From positions 1 to 64,000 of the forward strand of contig VCJN01003100.1 of the NCBI GenBank assembly GCA_006384855.1: DNA of 64,000 bases. The letters run 5' to 3'. Every line of letters starts with the position of its first letter. The first letter of the stretch is position 1. The notes beneath the pieces were generated by a model. It was not told the origin of the DNA and did no database searches. It saw only the letters and a program-made list of their open reading frames with translations. The stretch comes from Tetraselmis striata (taxonomy: Eukaryota > Chlorophyta > Chlorodendrophyceae > Chlorodendrales > Chlorodendraceae). Below are positions 10,186 through 23,095 of this stretch, piece after piece. The translations under genes were made by a program, and so were the position numbers.

Positions 10186-11947
10186 GGCGTCCACTTTTAT
10201 ATATTGTGGTTTAGGAGACAATCCCCCCCCAGATTTGCCCCCCCCCCCCAAGTCAGTTAGACCATCACCCAATTCCTTGTTTAGGGCACTTGCGCACGCA
10301 AGAATGATGCAACTCCAACCATGCATGCTTATTTTATTGAGAGGGATGCTATGGTGCAATAATAATGGTAGTAGGGCAATGCAATGTGCAAAAATGGCAC
10401 ATGTGGCGTTGGGCCATGTGCAGAAGCCCTTCAGGGGGTCAAGATATTGGGGGGGGAGAGGGTCTTTTGGCCCTTTTACTTACATGGACTTGGAGGGAAT
10501 GTCTATGCCACCTAAGTCTCCGCCATGGGACGCTTCCTAGACACTCCGGTGGCCATGTTGGCCTTGTGTGCGGCTGCCTGCGCCGCATGCGTTGCAATGG
10601 CGGCCCTAGCCTGTGACATCCTGATCCTACTTCTAACAGGATACTTCACACCTCACCCCTGCACTTGTCACACAACGGCAGGATAGTGCTGAAGGGAATG
10701 CCTTCTTCAACAGTGGCCTCTAAATCACCAACACATTGAGAGCACAAGGAGGGGTTTGACCAAGATGCAACCTGGGGAGTCCGGCCACGCTTGGAGTAAA
10801 AATGTGGCTCTACATGCGTATGGCACTCCAGATCCTGGGCAGTGTAGAAGATGTCGTGGAAGGGATGCTCCTCAGGGAGTGGTTGGCCACCACACACATA
10901 GTCTTGGCTGGCAATAGCATCCTGCAAAACATCCTTTGCAATGCGCCTGCAAGCTGCGATGTCTGTTGTGCTGGGTGGCTGTTCCTCACTGGTATGTGAC
11001 GGCTGCATCGTGCTGGGTGCCCTCAGCGAGAAAATGACGCGAGGTTTGGCACACTCCTTGCACTGCACAGTGCCCCTGGCCAGTTGCAAATGGAAGGGTG
11101 CGCCTCCGGGTGAAGAAATCTCCAGCAGTTATCAGGCATCTCTGGTTGGGATGTACCAACTCTACTGTACCGACTCGTGGACAGTGGGCCCCTCCAGTGC
11201 TGCGCTGATGGGCTGGCGTCCAGTGCATGCCGCGGGCTCGGGCGGCGTGAGCGTGTATCGCAGGGCGGTGGTGCTGTCGGTGCCGACCTGCCGCAGGAAA
11301 TCAAGCGCCGACCACTTCTTCGTGACAAATAGTGTCGCGTCACTAGCCGCCACATCACCGCCCTCCCGAGTCAACAATATCCCGTTCGCGTTGCGTACGG
11401 ATAGAGGGCGCCTCAAGACTTCCAGGCCGATCGTACAATCGTCTAGTTGCGCAGCGTGCAGCTCCCGCTCATGCTTCTTTGTGTCGAGCAGAACCTCTCG
11501 CAACCAATCTACTAACGCAGGTGTTTTCGGCAAACCATTTCTCCGTGCGCAGGTCGAACGTGCTACCCAAGATCACGTCGTAGTTCCGGCCCAGACCGGT
11601 ATTAGCCACACGCACAGTCACCGAAGCGGCGACAGTGGGGTCCTCCATGCGTGGGTGCTGCGCGGTGCGCCGCACAAGCACGGTGTGTGAGGGCTGGAGC
11701 TGTGATGGCGGATGAGCGGGCGCCCCGTCGCTTATGCGCGGTTGGCGCGCTACTGTACACCGGTAGCGACTACTGGTACGGCGCGGCAATATCTGAGTCG
11801 TCGCGGGGACGAGACAAGTACATAAGACAGTACTTCAGGTGATGAACCGTAATGACAGTGATGGTCTGAACGTCCCCCCCCCCCCCCCCCCCGGCCAAAT
11901 TATGGGCAGATGTGTCTCCTAAACCACAATATATAAAAATGGACGCC
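10186..11947. mobile_element. DNA transposon with 35-bp TIRs and TTA target duplication
   Basis: Bases 10186-10220 and 11913-11947 are inverted repeats matching at 34 of 35 positions, both starting GGCGTCC and containing TATATATTGTGGTTTAGGAG. TTA flanks both ends directly (10183-10185 and 11948-11950), which is a clean 3-bp target-site duplication. A 3-bp TTA/TAA duplication is typical of the PIF/Harbinger superfamily, although other families use short TA-rich sites too. Poly-C runs lie just inside both ends. The interior holds a decayed minus-strand coding region. Near-identical TIRs suggest fairly recent movement, while the broken ORF suggests it moved non-autonomously. Confidence 0.8.
10646..11690 (-). 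pseudogene. Decayed transposon-encoded ORF with Cys-pair motif
   Basis: Minus-strand coding-like blocks lie inside the TIR element: 11533-11162 (about 123 residues, rich in D/E/L/R, containing VTKKWSALDFLRQV) and 11089-10646. The second block has CKECAKPRVIFSL, YVCGGQPLPEEHPFHDIFY, LCSQCVGDLE and LCDKCRGEV, an arrangement of CxxC pairs that suggests a zinc-binding domain. I recall similar cysteine-pair segments from multicopy transposon-derived proteins but cannot name the family. Frame changes between the blocks, without clear splice sites, indicate decay. No DDE catalytic core is recognised. Confidence 0.4.
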
Positions 11948-11950
11948 TTA

Positions 11951-12538
11951 GTATAATTTAGGGAGCCTTGTAGAGAGGGCGAGACCCCACCCAAAATAAA
12001 GGCAGTTAATAAGTCTTCGGGTGTTGACGCAGTAACATGATTGTAATGCTAATAAATCCCTAAACTCTGGAACTGTCAACCCCAAATTATAACGGTCATA
12101 CGCCCACCGTGGAGTCGTGGACACTCCGCCAACATATTTTCGATAGTCTTATATTCACTTCCGCCACATGCATGGCATTGTTCAAAGGACCGCTTAAGCA
12201 AGGCATGCTGGATTTGGGCCAATAACACGATCGGAGGTGTCCCTTTGCATTCTACTTAAGTGAGACAGTACTTAAGGCGTATTCGGAAGCATATAACTAT
12301 TTTTTGCAGTAAGTACTACGTAACAAGCAACGTATGTATATGTTCGCGATATGTCTAACTTCAATAAAAAGACTTTTGTGTGACGACAAATGTACACATT
12401 ATAAATTCATGCCATAGTATCTATAATGTGTATATTTGCGATATAATAAATTGCCGACTTTGCAAAATCGTGGTATATGTTGTACAGTTTCTGGCGGGGC
12501 TCAATTACGAATTGCAATAATGTTATATATTATCGGAG
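11951..12538. other. AT-rich intergenic stretch, no gene seen
   Basis: AT-rich sequence with many TATA-like words; no coding potential recognised. Confidence 0.4.
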
Positions 12539-12700
12539 GGGGCGCCCGCCGGAAGCGAGCGGCCCACCAGTAGGAGCGGAGGATCCTGGCTGGGTGCGGC
12601 AGGCCCGGCGGCACCACCTCACCTCCGCGTGGTAGTGGGCGTTGACAACCCCTCATATTACCCGTGCATGGATGGGTGCGGCAAGGGGTTGAGTGCATGG
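12539..12700. repeat. Dispersed GC-rich repeat, copy A
   Basis: This begins GGCGCCCGCCG after an AT-rich stretch and aligns with 14659-14805. Shared blocks in the same order are CGGCCCACC, GTGCGGCAGG, GCACCACC, GTGGGCG, ACCCGTGC and GGGTGCGGCA. The direct orientation, about 2.1 kb apart, could mark a decayed element with direct terminal repeats or two copies of a short dispersed repeat. Confidence 0.6.
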
Positions 12701-14658
12701 ATGTCCGACATTCTCACACCCATGCACGGCATGGCGAGGGATGCCAGAGTGAGGGACACCCCCCGCCTCCCGAGAAACCTCTCCAAGGTGGTAGAGACGG
12801 GCACGGCCCAAGCTTGGGACGAGCTCGACTCCCGCCAACACCAACCCTACTGGCACACCAATCAACCGCCACACCAATCAACCCACCGGTGGAGGTTTGT
12901 CTCCCGGACCCAGCCATATATGAGCTCTTCGAAATCGTCCACATCCAAAAACCCCACCTCCTTGCCCATCACACGGCCCGGCTGGAGATGGCCACTACAG
13001 CAACGGCCGGCATGATGACGTCGGCCGCGCATGGGGTGGTCACATGTGTGGCTCGTCCGCGCCGCGACCTATGGCGGGTCACTTGAGGCATACAATATGT
13101 CCACCTACACTGAAGCCAAACGCATCGAATTCCAGAAAGCGGTGAAGTCCATGCTCGCGGATAGACCGCGACGTCGAATCCACCCGCCAAGCAAAGAAAC
13201 ATAGGTCTACGGACCCCAGAACCTCCCACCCCGGTCGCCTTTCCCCGGCCACTGCAGCCCGCTCCGGTCGCGGCCAAGGCCGCTGCCCGCCCGATGGCCC
13301 AGCCGCGCCCCCGGTCCGGGACAAGGCCGCGGCCGATGCAAGCCCACGCCCATTGTGCCCTCTAAATCCGAGGCACAATTATAACCCCCCCCCCCCCCCA
13401 TGTCCGCTTGTCGACACTCCGTGGTCGGGAGGCAGATCTTGCTCGCCCGCGCACCGTTCGCCGCCGCAGCGCGCCTCGTCGCTGTAACATACCGTCTAGG
13501 GTTTGACCCGAATGGCCGCCAACTGACTCGATTGTGAAAGCAAGGCTGCCTATTCTACCGCGTTGGTGGAAGAAAGGCGCACGGAGTTGCACTGCTTTAC
13601 ATACAAGTGCCGACCCGTCCGGAACCCCCGGGATACCCTCAGCCGCCCCGTGAGAACGTGCGAAGGTGGCGAGCACGAGGAGCAGACGGGAGCCCGGAAC
13701 TTAAAGGCGGGGCGGACCTTCGGGAGCGGAGAGGCCGGGCATGCCAGCGACTCACTGGCCAGGAAACATGAGCCGGAGTCACCATGTGGGAGTTGCAGTC
13801 ATACAGTAGCTGGAGGAGTCAGATGGCGGCCAGCTCAGTATGACCATGGACGGGAGCCTACAACGACGAGGCGCGCTGCGGGGGCGAGCGGCGCGCGGGC
13901 AGCATGACCGGCCTGCCGATCACGGAGCGACGACAAGCGGACGGGGTGGGTGGTTGGGGGGGGGGGGGGGGGGGGGGGGGGCTTGACCCCAAGCTTGACA
14001 TCCAGCTCCTCCACAACAACACGACGCTCAGAATCCGGCGAGACGGCGACAACTACCTTGTTGACAAAGCCAGACCGCCTCCGCGTAATTGCCGCCTTGA
14101 TCGCAGGTGCCGCCACCTCCGACGAGGGGGTGGCGGGCCACCCGCGCTTGCGGGGCTGCTGCCCGCTGCCCTTCCCCGCATGCGTAGCGTGAAGTTCGAG
14201 GCATGGCTCGTCGACGGGCTTGGCGACCGGAGTTGTCGTGGTCTTGCGTGCGCGGGATGCTCACGCTTGCGCGCATGCCGCTCGTTGCAATGCCCCGCTT
14301 GTGTAATTTCACGATCGAGGCCTGGCTCACTCGGTGACGGGCGTTGCGACCATAGCTGCACCAGCCTTGCGGGCCCGCACACGCTTTCGAGGATGCTGCC
14401 CGCTGCCATGTCTCCGCCGCTTACTCCCGCCACCCGGACCTCCAGTGGGGTCGTCCACATCAAAAGCAAATCCGGTCGAGCAAGGCGGAAGTTAGGAGAC
14501 AACTCCCCGCACTGTGCCCCACACGATATTATTATATAGCGACTATCCCGCCCCGCCGCCAACATGTACATGCGCATGTACTTTGCACAAATGTACGAAA
14601 CCCTACATGGGGTTTCATGCTGCTTGTATTTTGTACCATAATATATGGACAATAATAT
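12701..14658. other. Between the two dispersed repeats; no firm gene
   Basis: This holds a 26-base poly-G run (13956-13981), a poly-C run (about 13386-13399) and only short or compositionally odd frames. A frame near 13081-13207 starts MSTYTEAKRIEFQKAV and ends after about 35 codons; it may be a remnant of an element bounded by the flanking repeats. I do not call a gene here. Confidence 0.3.
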
Positions 14659-14805
14659 GGCGCCCGCCGCCATGCAACGGCCCACCGGGAGCGGTGGATC
14701 CCGAGTGCGGCAGGCTTGGCGCACCACCGCCCCATCTCCACGAGGTGGGCGCTAGTAACCCTTAAGACCCGTGCCCAATTGGGTGCGGCAGGGGGCTGAG
14801 CGCGA
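14659..14805. repeat. Dispersed GC-rich repeat, copy B
   Basis: Second, diverged copy of the repeat at 12539-12700, in the same orientation and likewise preceded by an AT-rich stretch (TACCATAATATATGG). Confidence 0.6.
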
Positions 14806-16576
14806 TGGCCGGTTGTAGCGGGTCCTCGGATCTTGCGACGACCGGGGAGCTTTTCAAATAATACTCGTAGTCCCGGTAGCGCCTGCGGGGGGCGCCGGGC
14901 AGCAGCAATGTAGGGGAGGCCGCTAAAATAATTATTGTACGACCTCGGCCTTGCGTCGGCCTCTCCGACGAGATCCGCTTACGGGTGGGGAGGGGAGTCG
15001 GTACGACTCGGTCGGGGGCAACCTACTTGCCATGGTTGTTCGAAATAAAATCCTGTTGTCTTACTTCGGTGCGATTCGCCTGGTACTGGGGCGTTACAAT
15101 ATTCGGCACATCCTTGCAAGGTGGCGGATGTAATAAATCCAACCGTGCACGGGGGCCAAGAAGCCACCCTCGCGGGGTCACCTCAGTTAGGAGCGTGGGC
15201 AGGTGGCTGTACAAAATCGGAGAGCATGCGGCCATCGGTGCACGGGGTGTTCTCCCCGCATTCACTTCCGAGCTCCGAGGACGTCCAGGGACACCGCTGG
15301 CAGCCGCTCAAGGCGGGACTGATCTCAGCAGCGCGACGGCCGAGAGTCCTTGCTGCTTGGCCGTGGCCGGTGGAGCGCGGCGTTGGAGCAGGCTGCTACT
15401 TAAGGGGGAGAATAACGGCGATAACAAGCGCATATACGGCGCGGGCACGTGATCACGGGTTTCTTCAGCCGAGCTAGCGAGTACAGGCTGGTGCCCTTGT
15501 ACGAGCGTTAACCCCCCCTATGCCTCACGTGTAGTGTACCGTACCATCGATGCAAAATTAGTACACATACCGAGAACAACACACCGTCCCACGTGTCAAG
15601 AACACCAATCGACTGGCAGACGCCCATGACGGGGAAACCGACGGCCTCGAAGACGGCGCCCAAGTAACCATACTACTACCCACGACCATGGTACCTCCCC
15701 ATCTCCGCCCGAAACAATGCAAGCCGGACGTAGTGGTACGTGTACGCACGTCGGATACGGCTGAGAGCCGGCCACCGAAACTGCAACTCCATGTCGCAAC
15801 CCAAAAGAAGTACTCTTACAAAAATACATAAAATCGAATTCAAGTGCTGCCATGATCTCAATGATCTCAACCATGCCGCCATATATACACGCCCTCAATT
15901 AAATAAAGTACCAATCCTTGGTGGAGGCCCTTTGATTAATTAATAACAAAGGCTGCACGGGTCCGATAGAAAATATCCCCGTTACCCTTTGCCGCAGCGG
16001 CACCATGGGGGATTGGTTGCGCAAAACTCAACCTAGGAGCCATCCAACACCTCACCGTCCTCCGCCCCATGAAACACCCCGCGGACAATCTCCCCCCCCT
16101 CCACGGCGCCGCTACAATCCGCCTCTGTAGAAAAAATGCAAAGACACTCGGATGGCCGCTGCACACACTCCCGCTCTGCATATATATCCCGACAATCCCC
16201 CCAAACCTGCCATGACCAATAAATCCATTACCTCTCACAACGCAATCCTACCTCACACACCCGCCATTATTAACGACCACACTTCCGCAGATACCCTTAC
16301 ACGACACCCCCGCTGCTGCAGTGGGAGCCATACCAAGCAGCACGAATGGATGACGGGCGTGGGCGGGAGGAAGGTCGGAAGCTGCACCCGTAATCCCTAG
16401 GGTTCCCACAGCGGTTGGATAAAGCAGGTTCTAAAAGCAACTCGGTTTGGGCGGTGGAGTACGTAAGGCAGCAAGTCAACACTTTGTAATTTAGCTTAAT
16501 TTCATTTTATTTTACTAATGTGTAGTAAAGCCTTTTACATGGGGGCGGGGCGAGTACGGCATGAGTGATCCTTGTG
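14806..16576. other. Intergenic, no gene seen
   Basis: No open frame with recognisable protein features on either strand. Confidence 0.35.
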
Positions 16577-16742
16577 CGGGTGCCGACGCACTTTGAAGAA
16601 CGCATTTTTTTGAACTTGCCATGCCCTTTCTGGCTCAAATTTTGACCAAGTAATCACGTATATATTACAAATTTAAGAACACCGTGCCGGCACCCCTATT
16701 TCTACATCAAAAAATACGTTCTTCAAAGTGCGTCGGCACCCG
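16577..16742. repeat. 166-bp hairpin element (MITE-like)
   Basis: The two ends, 16577-16613 and about 16705-16742, are near-perfect inverted repeats of about 37 bases, both starting CGGGTGCCGACGCAC with one or two mismatches. The interior is short and AT-rich with no coding. This is the form of a miniature inverted-repeat transposable element. I see no convincing target duplication. Confidence 0.75.
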
Positions 16743-17011
16743 TACTGCCAATTAGCGGGAGTCGCTCGTACTGGCGACTACCCGTAGCTATCCCGGAATG
16801 ACCATCTACTGATCACGTGATGGAAGGATGCGGGGCTTGGGAACGAAAGAGGCCAGCCGTAGTCGCTTGAGCTATTATTTACGAGCACATACTACTCGTA
16901 CCTCACAGGGGTTCCTAGGGTTAGGGAATCCTGAAGACCGTATGGGCGTGAGCATAATCCACATGGTTGTGCCCTCCAACCGCCTACAGCTCCCTGTAAG
17001 GTTTGAAGGTT

Positions 17012-17012
<1 letters not shown>

Positions 17013-17072
<60 letters not shown>
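17013..17072 (+). repeat. CT dinucleotide microsatellite
   Basis: About 60 bases of (CT)n with single interruptions. Confidence 0.9.
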
Positions 17073-17075
<3 letters not shown>

Positions 17076-17576
17076 CTACTCGTGCCTGCATGTACGGGAA
17101 AAAGAATCGCCCGCACCTCGTGCCATGGATTCAGCCCTCTCGGTAGTAGTACTGTGATCCCATACCTTGCAGTCATCATCCCTCAGCACATGTCGCAAGA
17201 CATCTGGTGAGCCTGTGACAGTAAAATGAAGAGCTGGCGTTCGGCACAGATCCCCCTCCTTTCCAACACACTAATGACACCCCAGTGGGCTACTTGCCGA
17301 CACAACCAGCATGTAATCCTGATGCAGTGTTACCGCCGGGCCCTGACGGGGACAACTACTATGGCTACACTGCACGATCCCCCCTCTCTCGTCCCCACTA
17401 CGCAATACAATAGCCAGAAAGGCACCGGCCTCTCGGCGGGGCTATAAGCAAAGCTCGCATGCTGGTGCGTGACATGTGGGTACCGGCAGGGGGTGCTGCC
17501 CCCCCCCCCCCCCCCCCTCTCGCAACCCAGCTGGGAGCGGCGGGCAAAGGGTTCTGGGCCCGCCCGGGGGAGTCGC

Positions 17577-17581
17577 TTACA
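17577..17581 (-). terminator. Putative poly(A) signal TGTAA for RAB5
   Basis: TTACA on the plus strand (TGTAA on the coding strand) lies 53 bases beyond the RAB5 stop codon, a plausible distance for a green-algal poly(A) signal. Confidence 0.5.
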
Positions 17582-17633
17582 ACACTAACCCAGGCAGGCA
17601 TCTGATGGTACATGACGTGCGCAGGCTGCGCAT

Positions 17634-19261
17634 TCACATCATCGTGCAGCAGCTCTTCTTGTTGGCCTGCGGCTCGGGGGCGTCGCCGGTCAGCGTGATG
17701 CCGCCGCTGGGGGTTGGCGGGGCTGCCGACTTGGGGAGCCTCTCCGCAATGGTGTTGAAGATATCTGCGAGGGGGAACCAGAGGGGGATTGAGATACTAG
17801 AAGTATCTGCCACGCGCTGTCGAGGCTGAATTTCGTCGAGGGGTTTTCGGATGGATGAAAACATATTGCTTTTCGAGCCCTGCTATCCTGAATGTTATCC
17901 CCCTTACGTTATAGTGTGAACTGAATGTTTGCTCTTAATGTTTCCATTCTGCCCAGTACATATTAGCTAGGCTTGCTACTTATACTGCCCGCTGTTGTGT
18001 CGGTGTCAGCACTCGCGATCAATGGTATACACATCGAACAAGGTTTGCCTCCCTGCCACGCGGACCACCCCCCCCCCCTCCCCCCCGCCCCCTGCCCAAT
18101 CCGAAGAAAATTCCACTACTTGCATGATATCTGACCCCAACCAATGCATAACATGCCGTAAGTTGGCCCAGGACGCTTGAAGGAACACCACATCTACTCG
18201 GCAAGAGTGTGGTGCTGCGTAGACAGCCCTGAGGCAGCGTCATGCGAACCCCCCCCCCCCCCCCCCCCCCTCCTACCAGATTAAATACAGACACAGCCCC
18301 ACTTCTGGGACCAGAGTATGGCCGTAAAACGAGGGGGATTACGGGGCGGGGTATCACCGTCTACGTTGGTAGCAGCCTTGGCGGAAGTCTCCAGGAAGAA
18401 CAGGCCATTCTGGTCTGCGTACGCCTGAGCGGTCTCCGTGGCCACCTTGCGGTTGTCCGACAGGTCGGCCTTGTTGCCTGCGAAGCCGGCCCGACCACCC
18501 CACCCGGGACACAAAACTGGAGTCAGGACCCCTGTACCGCAGCAGTCTGCCGGAAAGACCGCCTCATGTGGCTGCTGTGGCGCTCATCGCCAGGGAAGGG
18601 GATGGCAGCCACCCTTTCATGCGCACCCCTCCCAATCAGCCGCGGTGGCGAGCTTGCCCCTCAGCCCGCGCGACGCCCTACCTGCGAGCGCCATGATGAG
18701 GTTGGGGTTGCCCTGCTGCTGCAGCTCCTTGACCCAGTTCTGGGCGCGCGTGAACGACTCCTCAGAGGTGATGTCGTACACGATCACCGCCGCCGCCGCG
18801 CCGCGGTAGTACATTGGGGCCAGGCTGTGGTACCGCTCCTGCCCCGCGGTGTCCCTGCGTGCATTTGCATCGCGTCAGCCCCTACCGGCTGCTGTTCAGC
18901 TGCGTTTGACAAGGGGGCACAACAGCGGCGCTGGCTGCCACGAACCATATTTCAAACTTCACGTTAAGGTCTGGGATGGTTTTGGTGAGGAAGGCTGCTC
19001 CAATGGTGGACTCCTGTGGTGGACCAACGGGATGAGGATCAGAGCACTCACCGTAGTGGCGGTGTTGGCAAGTGCTGGTGGGCGCCGTGCACCTTTGCGT
19101 GGGCAGCCCTTTACTAGGCCCATGGACCCGTAGATCCCACTCACCTGGTAGTCAAAGAACTGCCCCTTAACGAAGCGCAGCACGAGGCTGGACTTCCCAG
19201 CGCCCATGTCGCCCAGCAGCACCAGCTTGGCCTGCTGCAGCGTACCCACCACGGGGTCCAT
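17634..19261 (-). CDS. RAB5: Rab5 small GTPase (plant RabF2-like), five exons
   Basis: Exons on the minus strand: 19261..19145, 19013..18946, 18854..18682, 18477..18358, 17764..17634. All junctions are GT-AG with matching phases and give 202 residues, the usual Rab length. G1 is GDMGAGKSS (18-26); the effector region continues into ESTIGAAF; G3 is [12 protein letters not shown]4 is NKAD; G5 is [21 protein letters not shown] and ELQQQGNPN closely follow the plant Rab5/RabF2 consensus. The protein ends KKSCCTMM, so geranylgeranylation on the paired cysteines is expected, with action on early or prevacuolar endosomes. Introns 3 and 4 carry poly-G on the coding strand. Nothing indicates inactivation. 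Confidence 0.93.
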
Positions 19262-22061
19262 GGCACCAGCGCCTTCACTAGTGCGATGCCCCGCTGGGAC
19301 TCACACGTGCAGCTGCCGCGCTGTCGGGATCTCCTGTGCCAAATGGACCTCTAGGAGAGATGTGGGCACTGTATGACCTGCGCAGGGGGACGGGTGAACA
19401 CCAGGCGGCTGGATGAGGCGATACCTTGGCCACAGCAGAGGGCGCGGCTAGACAGATGCAATACTTCGCCCCTTCCGCACGCGACCATCGCCACGGGTCC
19501 CTCAATCCGCAGACTCTCCAGAAGTGTAACCCCCCTATCGACTGGTTGTTGAGTGGGAGAGTTAAGGCCCCTTCCTAGTATCGTCGATTCGGGTGGGCTG
19601 CGCCGCGCCCCCCGAGGCGCCCTGTTGGGACCCGCGAAGGGCCGCGGCTACCCTGCGCGCTGGGAGACGAGCAACCCCCCTGGCAGCCGGTACGCGTTGG
19701 CTACGGGGCGCTGCTATCATGCCTCGAGCCGCGAGGAACCTCCCCCCCCCCCCCCCCCCCAACCCCGTTGCCAAACCCCGTGCCTTGCCCCGTACGGTGT
19801 GCCCAATCTGTCCTGCCGTTTCGTGCAGGAGGGGGCGTCAGTACTTGGCGCAGTTCTGCGCGCTGTCCGTATTCGCGTAGTGTTCACAGCATGACAATCG
19901 GCCAGGAGCGCGCGACCCCGGGGCGGATACCTCGCGCGCACCCTGCGGCGGCTACCAAAAAGCTGGACCGAAACTTGCCTGCTGATGTGCTCTCGCAGAA
20001 AGTTGCCGGCGGCTTCGCGCGGCGGAGCTTTAGACTGGCAAGTGGACGCGAGGGGGGTGGAGGGTTACGCCAACTGCCGGGTGGAGGGTTAATATGCTCA
20101 ACTCTCGACTCAGCGACGACTTGGTCGCTCTTTTATTTAATTATTCGCCAGTACCGGGTACATACCTCTACCTCAACCGACTACATGTACGGGTACTCGA
20201 ATTACTCGGATTACTTGAATGTTTTAATTAATGATCCTTCGTCGTTGCGCGAGCGCAGTTATATGATGCGGGATTAGGGTTTCAGTTCAGGGCTTAGGTT
20301 TTAGGGTACCCTGCTCGTTCGCCGCTGCCACGTGTTGTACGTACAGGTACGCAGTATCTCAGCATGCAAAAAAGGGCGCGCAGGCTGTTAAGCACGGATG
20401 AAGAAGCGCCGTTTAATGGCCAGGAAGGCGCAGCGAAAAAGGGGGAAAGTCGGTTGAGCCTGCAAGGCGGAAATGGAAATAAACGGGAGGGCGCAGCCGA
20501 AGGCAGCGAGCTGGCAGGACATCGCAGGCGAGCTGCTGCTAATTATCCTGAGTAACTCCCCGGCCGGGAGCGCAAGGCTCGCAGGCGACGGGGCAGCCCG
20601 TACTGAAACATGATGGTACCGGTAACTTACCTGGTTAAAATCACCGACGTACCGTACGGGTGGCACTAGGACAGTTAAATTGTGGTTGGGAAATCCCATA
20701 AACATGTTAAGACCATTTCACACATGCAATCGAATCGATATTGTTTTGCCAGTTACACGCGGTTCGTTTACGACTGCGAGTGTGGGCAGTCGGTAGGCGC
20801 GCCGATCGGACGACGAGGGCGGAAGATGACGTCTTGAGTTTGTTCGGCTCCTAGGCGGCCACATGACCCGTGGGGCTGACATCGTGGCCCCGGGCTGCGC
20901 CCCGACCTCGGCGGTCTGCTGGCCGCTTCGGGCTTAGGTGCCGGCGGGCTGGCCATCCCTTACAGCAAGAGCATATGATGCAGTTGCGAAGCGCTCCTTG
21001 CTCATGCCGCCGGGGCCGGCCTGCGCATCTCCATACGCGCGAGTTGCTGAGGACGGCTGGAGGAGGAGGGCGCAGCATACGTATATTGCGTGTTCAAGGG
21101 CGTATTGCGCGTCCCGCGCGCTCGTTTCATTTGCTAATCATAACTTGGGGTCAGCTGTGGGTATTGGACCGCGCCGTGGGAGAAAGGCCCGGTTTTATTT
21201 GGCGGGTGCCGCGATTCCTATAGTGGGCGCACACGCACCGCGCGCGCGTTTCTCTAACGAATGATAACTTCTGCCCTAGCAGAGGCGGAAGTCGGTAAGG
21301 CCGGTAAGAATTGCAAGTGTGTTTTAGGTAACCCCCCCCCCCTCCGCCCGCGCCTCCATAAGTTTTGTAGCTGGCTGACGTACTATGTAAATTGCTATCA
21401 ACATCAATGTCCATGCATGGGAAAAATCCAATAGCTTAAATAAGTATCAAATAGTTTCATTCAAGTTGTCAATGATATTTGAAATTTCTTACAGCTTTAT
21501 TCCCGCTTAGTCTTCCATGCTAAACGGGCCAACCGTCTTGCAGCCCGGCGGCACGAACCCGTAAAAGGTCCACTACTTTAATAGCGCGCATAGTGTGTAG
21601 CGGGCCCTCTGAAAGCCGGGTCCTTAAGCTATCGGGCATATCCCGTTTCCGTTGTATTTTCCTTTTTGATTGTTTGTAAACCCCCTTCCCGTCCCTACCC
21701 ATGCCTTAGTCATCTACTCTGGCTGGGCATTCCTCGTGCTTTTCAGGGCCCCATACAAACCCACCCCGTCTCCCTCCTATCAACAGCTGCTGCCGCCCAT
21801 TATCCTAGCGGGTGCGGCTAGGGCGCCCCCATGAACGCGTCCTACTAGTGGGGCCGCCTCTGCTACCCAACATTTGTTTGCTATTGGCGGTACGAGTACT
21901 GCCAATGCCGTTACTACACGCGCTTTCGTATCTCTGAAGATATACCGTCGCCCTCCAAGTCAGTGGCACCCCCATCCGTCAACATAAGGCTACCATAATC
22001 ACTGCCATGTACTACTAATGCTTCACCCTCGGGTGCGAGTACGGGTGTTGCCTCCGATGAC
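19262..22061. other. Long intergenic stretch, no gene seen
   Basis: This contains the RAB5 upstream region, a poly-C run (about 19742-19760) and AT-rich spacers. Open frames at 19768-20277 and 20364-20555 have no recognisable domains or splice-supported extension. I see no RNA gene here. Confidence 0.35.
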
Positions 22062-23095
22062 TTGCCTATACGACCATGGTCGTGCAACGCCACCTCAGCC
22101 GTGGGAATTGCTTGCTTGCTCTCGATCTTGGGTCCTAGCGTACGGGTGCCACGGTCTCTCGACTTGATACCCTACGCTTGTACAACGCGTGCGGGCCGGG
22201 CGCCTTGCCGCTTTTCCAGTCAGATCACGAGTCAGGCCGCAAGATTCCCCATGCTGTTATGCGGCCGCCGCTGCGCGGTTGCTTGGTCTTCGTCCACGTG
22301 GGGGTTCCGCGCTGATCACGTGCCATGGTTCCATGTGCGGTATTGATCCGTTGTGGCTTCGCTCTACGGATATGGCTCGAACCGGGACGTTACGGATTTC
22401 ATTGTGAATCACCTGCCCCTCTGCCCCGTCGTGAGCTACAAGCACCGCATGCATACCGTTTTGAAAAATGTGTGGGTTTCTGTGGCGATTGAAGCGGGGG
22501 CGGTTCTCGACCGAGACCGCTCGGGAGCCGGCGACTTGACGCTTGAGACGAGTAACTTGCGCCACGCTGACCGCTCGCGGCCGTCGGATTTGACGCTTGC
22601 GAAGTGGGGTGGCGCGGCGTGCAATTACATGAACGATTGCGCGTGCGTGTCCTCCATGACCGCCACTTGGGGCACGACCGCCCCTCTAGTGAACCCAGGG
22701 ATCGCGGCAACTGAGGTGGAGCGCATAGCAAGTTGGTTGCGGACCGGGCGTCTACCATGCCGGTGCATGGTGTCCATCGGTAGACTTTTCAGGTTTCGGA
22801 CCGCGCAGCCGCATGGGAAAATCGGCTTTGACTTTGGTCTACATCTTCGTGGTGTTGCATGCCGTGCGCAGCTTCCCTCACACTCCTTCTGCCCCGACTT
22901 TGTGATTCTTTCGTCGTGCGTGATCAGTATGTAACCTAAAGCTTTTTGGAACTTTGTCGCCAACCAGCTTGCTAATGTCCGCCATCACCTGTCGCGCACA
23001 CGGCGGGGGCTGCTGCAACGGGTTTATGCTTGCGTGCATGGTACCCTAGGCGGCATTCTCTTTGCCGGTGTGCCGACAGCCAAGTATGCAAAATA
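22062..23095 (+). pseudogene. Decayed retrotransposon ORF tail (RLE region)
   Basis: Plus-strand blocks in changing frames. One contains HRMHTVLKNVWVSVAIEAG followed by RPSDLTLAKWGGAAC, the order (RHN-like, GVxVxxEA, RPxDL) expected of the restriction-like endonuclease region of RLE-type non-LTR retrotransposons. The end, around 22940-23090, reads LLQRVYACVHGTLGGIL and AGVPTAK. It matches at DNA and protein level a minus-strand segment at 57570-57880, so at least two copies of this family are in the window. It is probably the same broad family as the ORF at 6.8-8.6 kb. No intact ORF remains. Confidence 0.5.

Noticed and set aside
13904..14539. Plus-strand frame with poly-glycine
   Set aside because: The glycines come from the poly-G run; the remainder has no recognisable domain.
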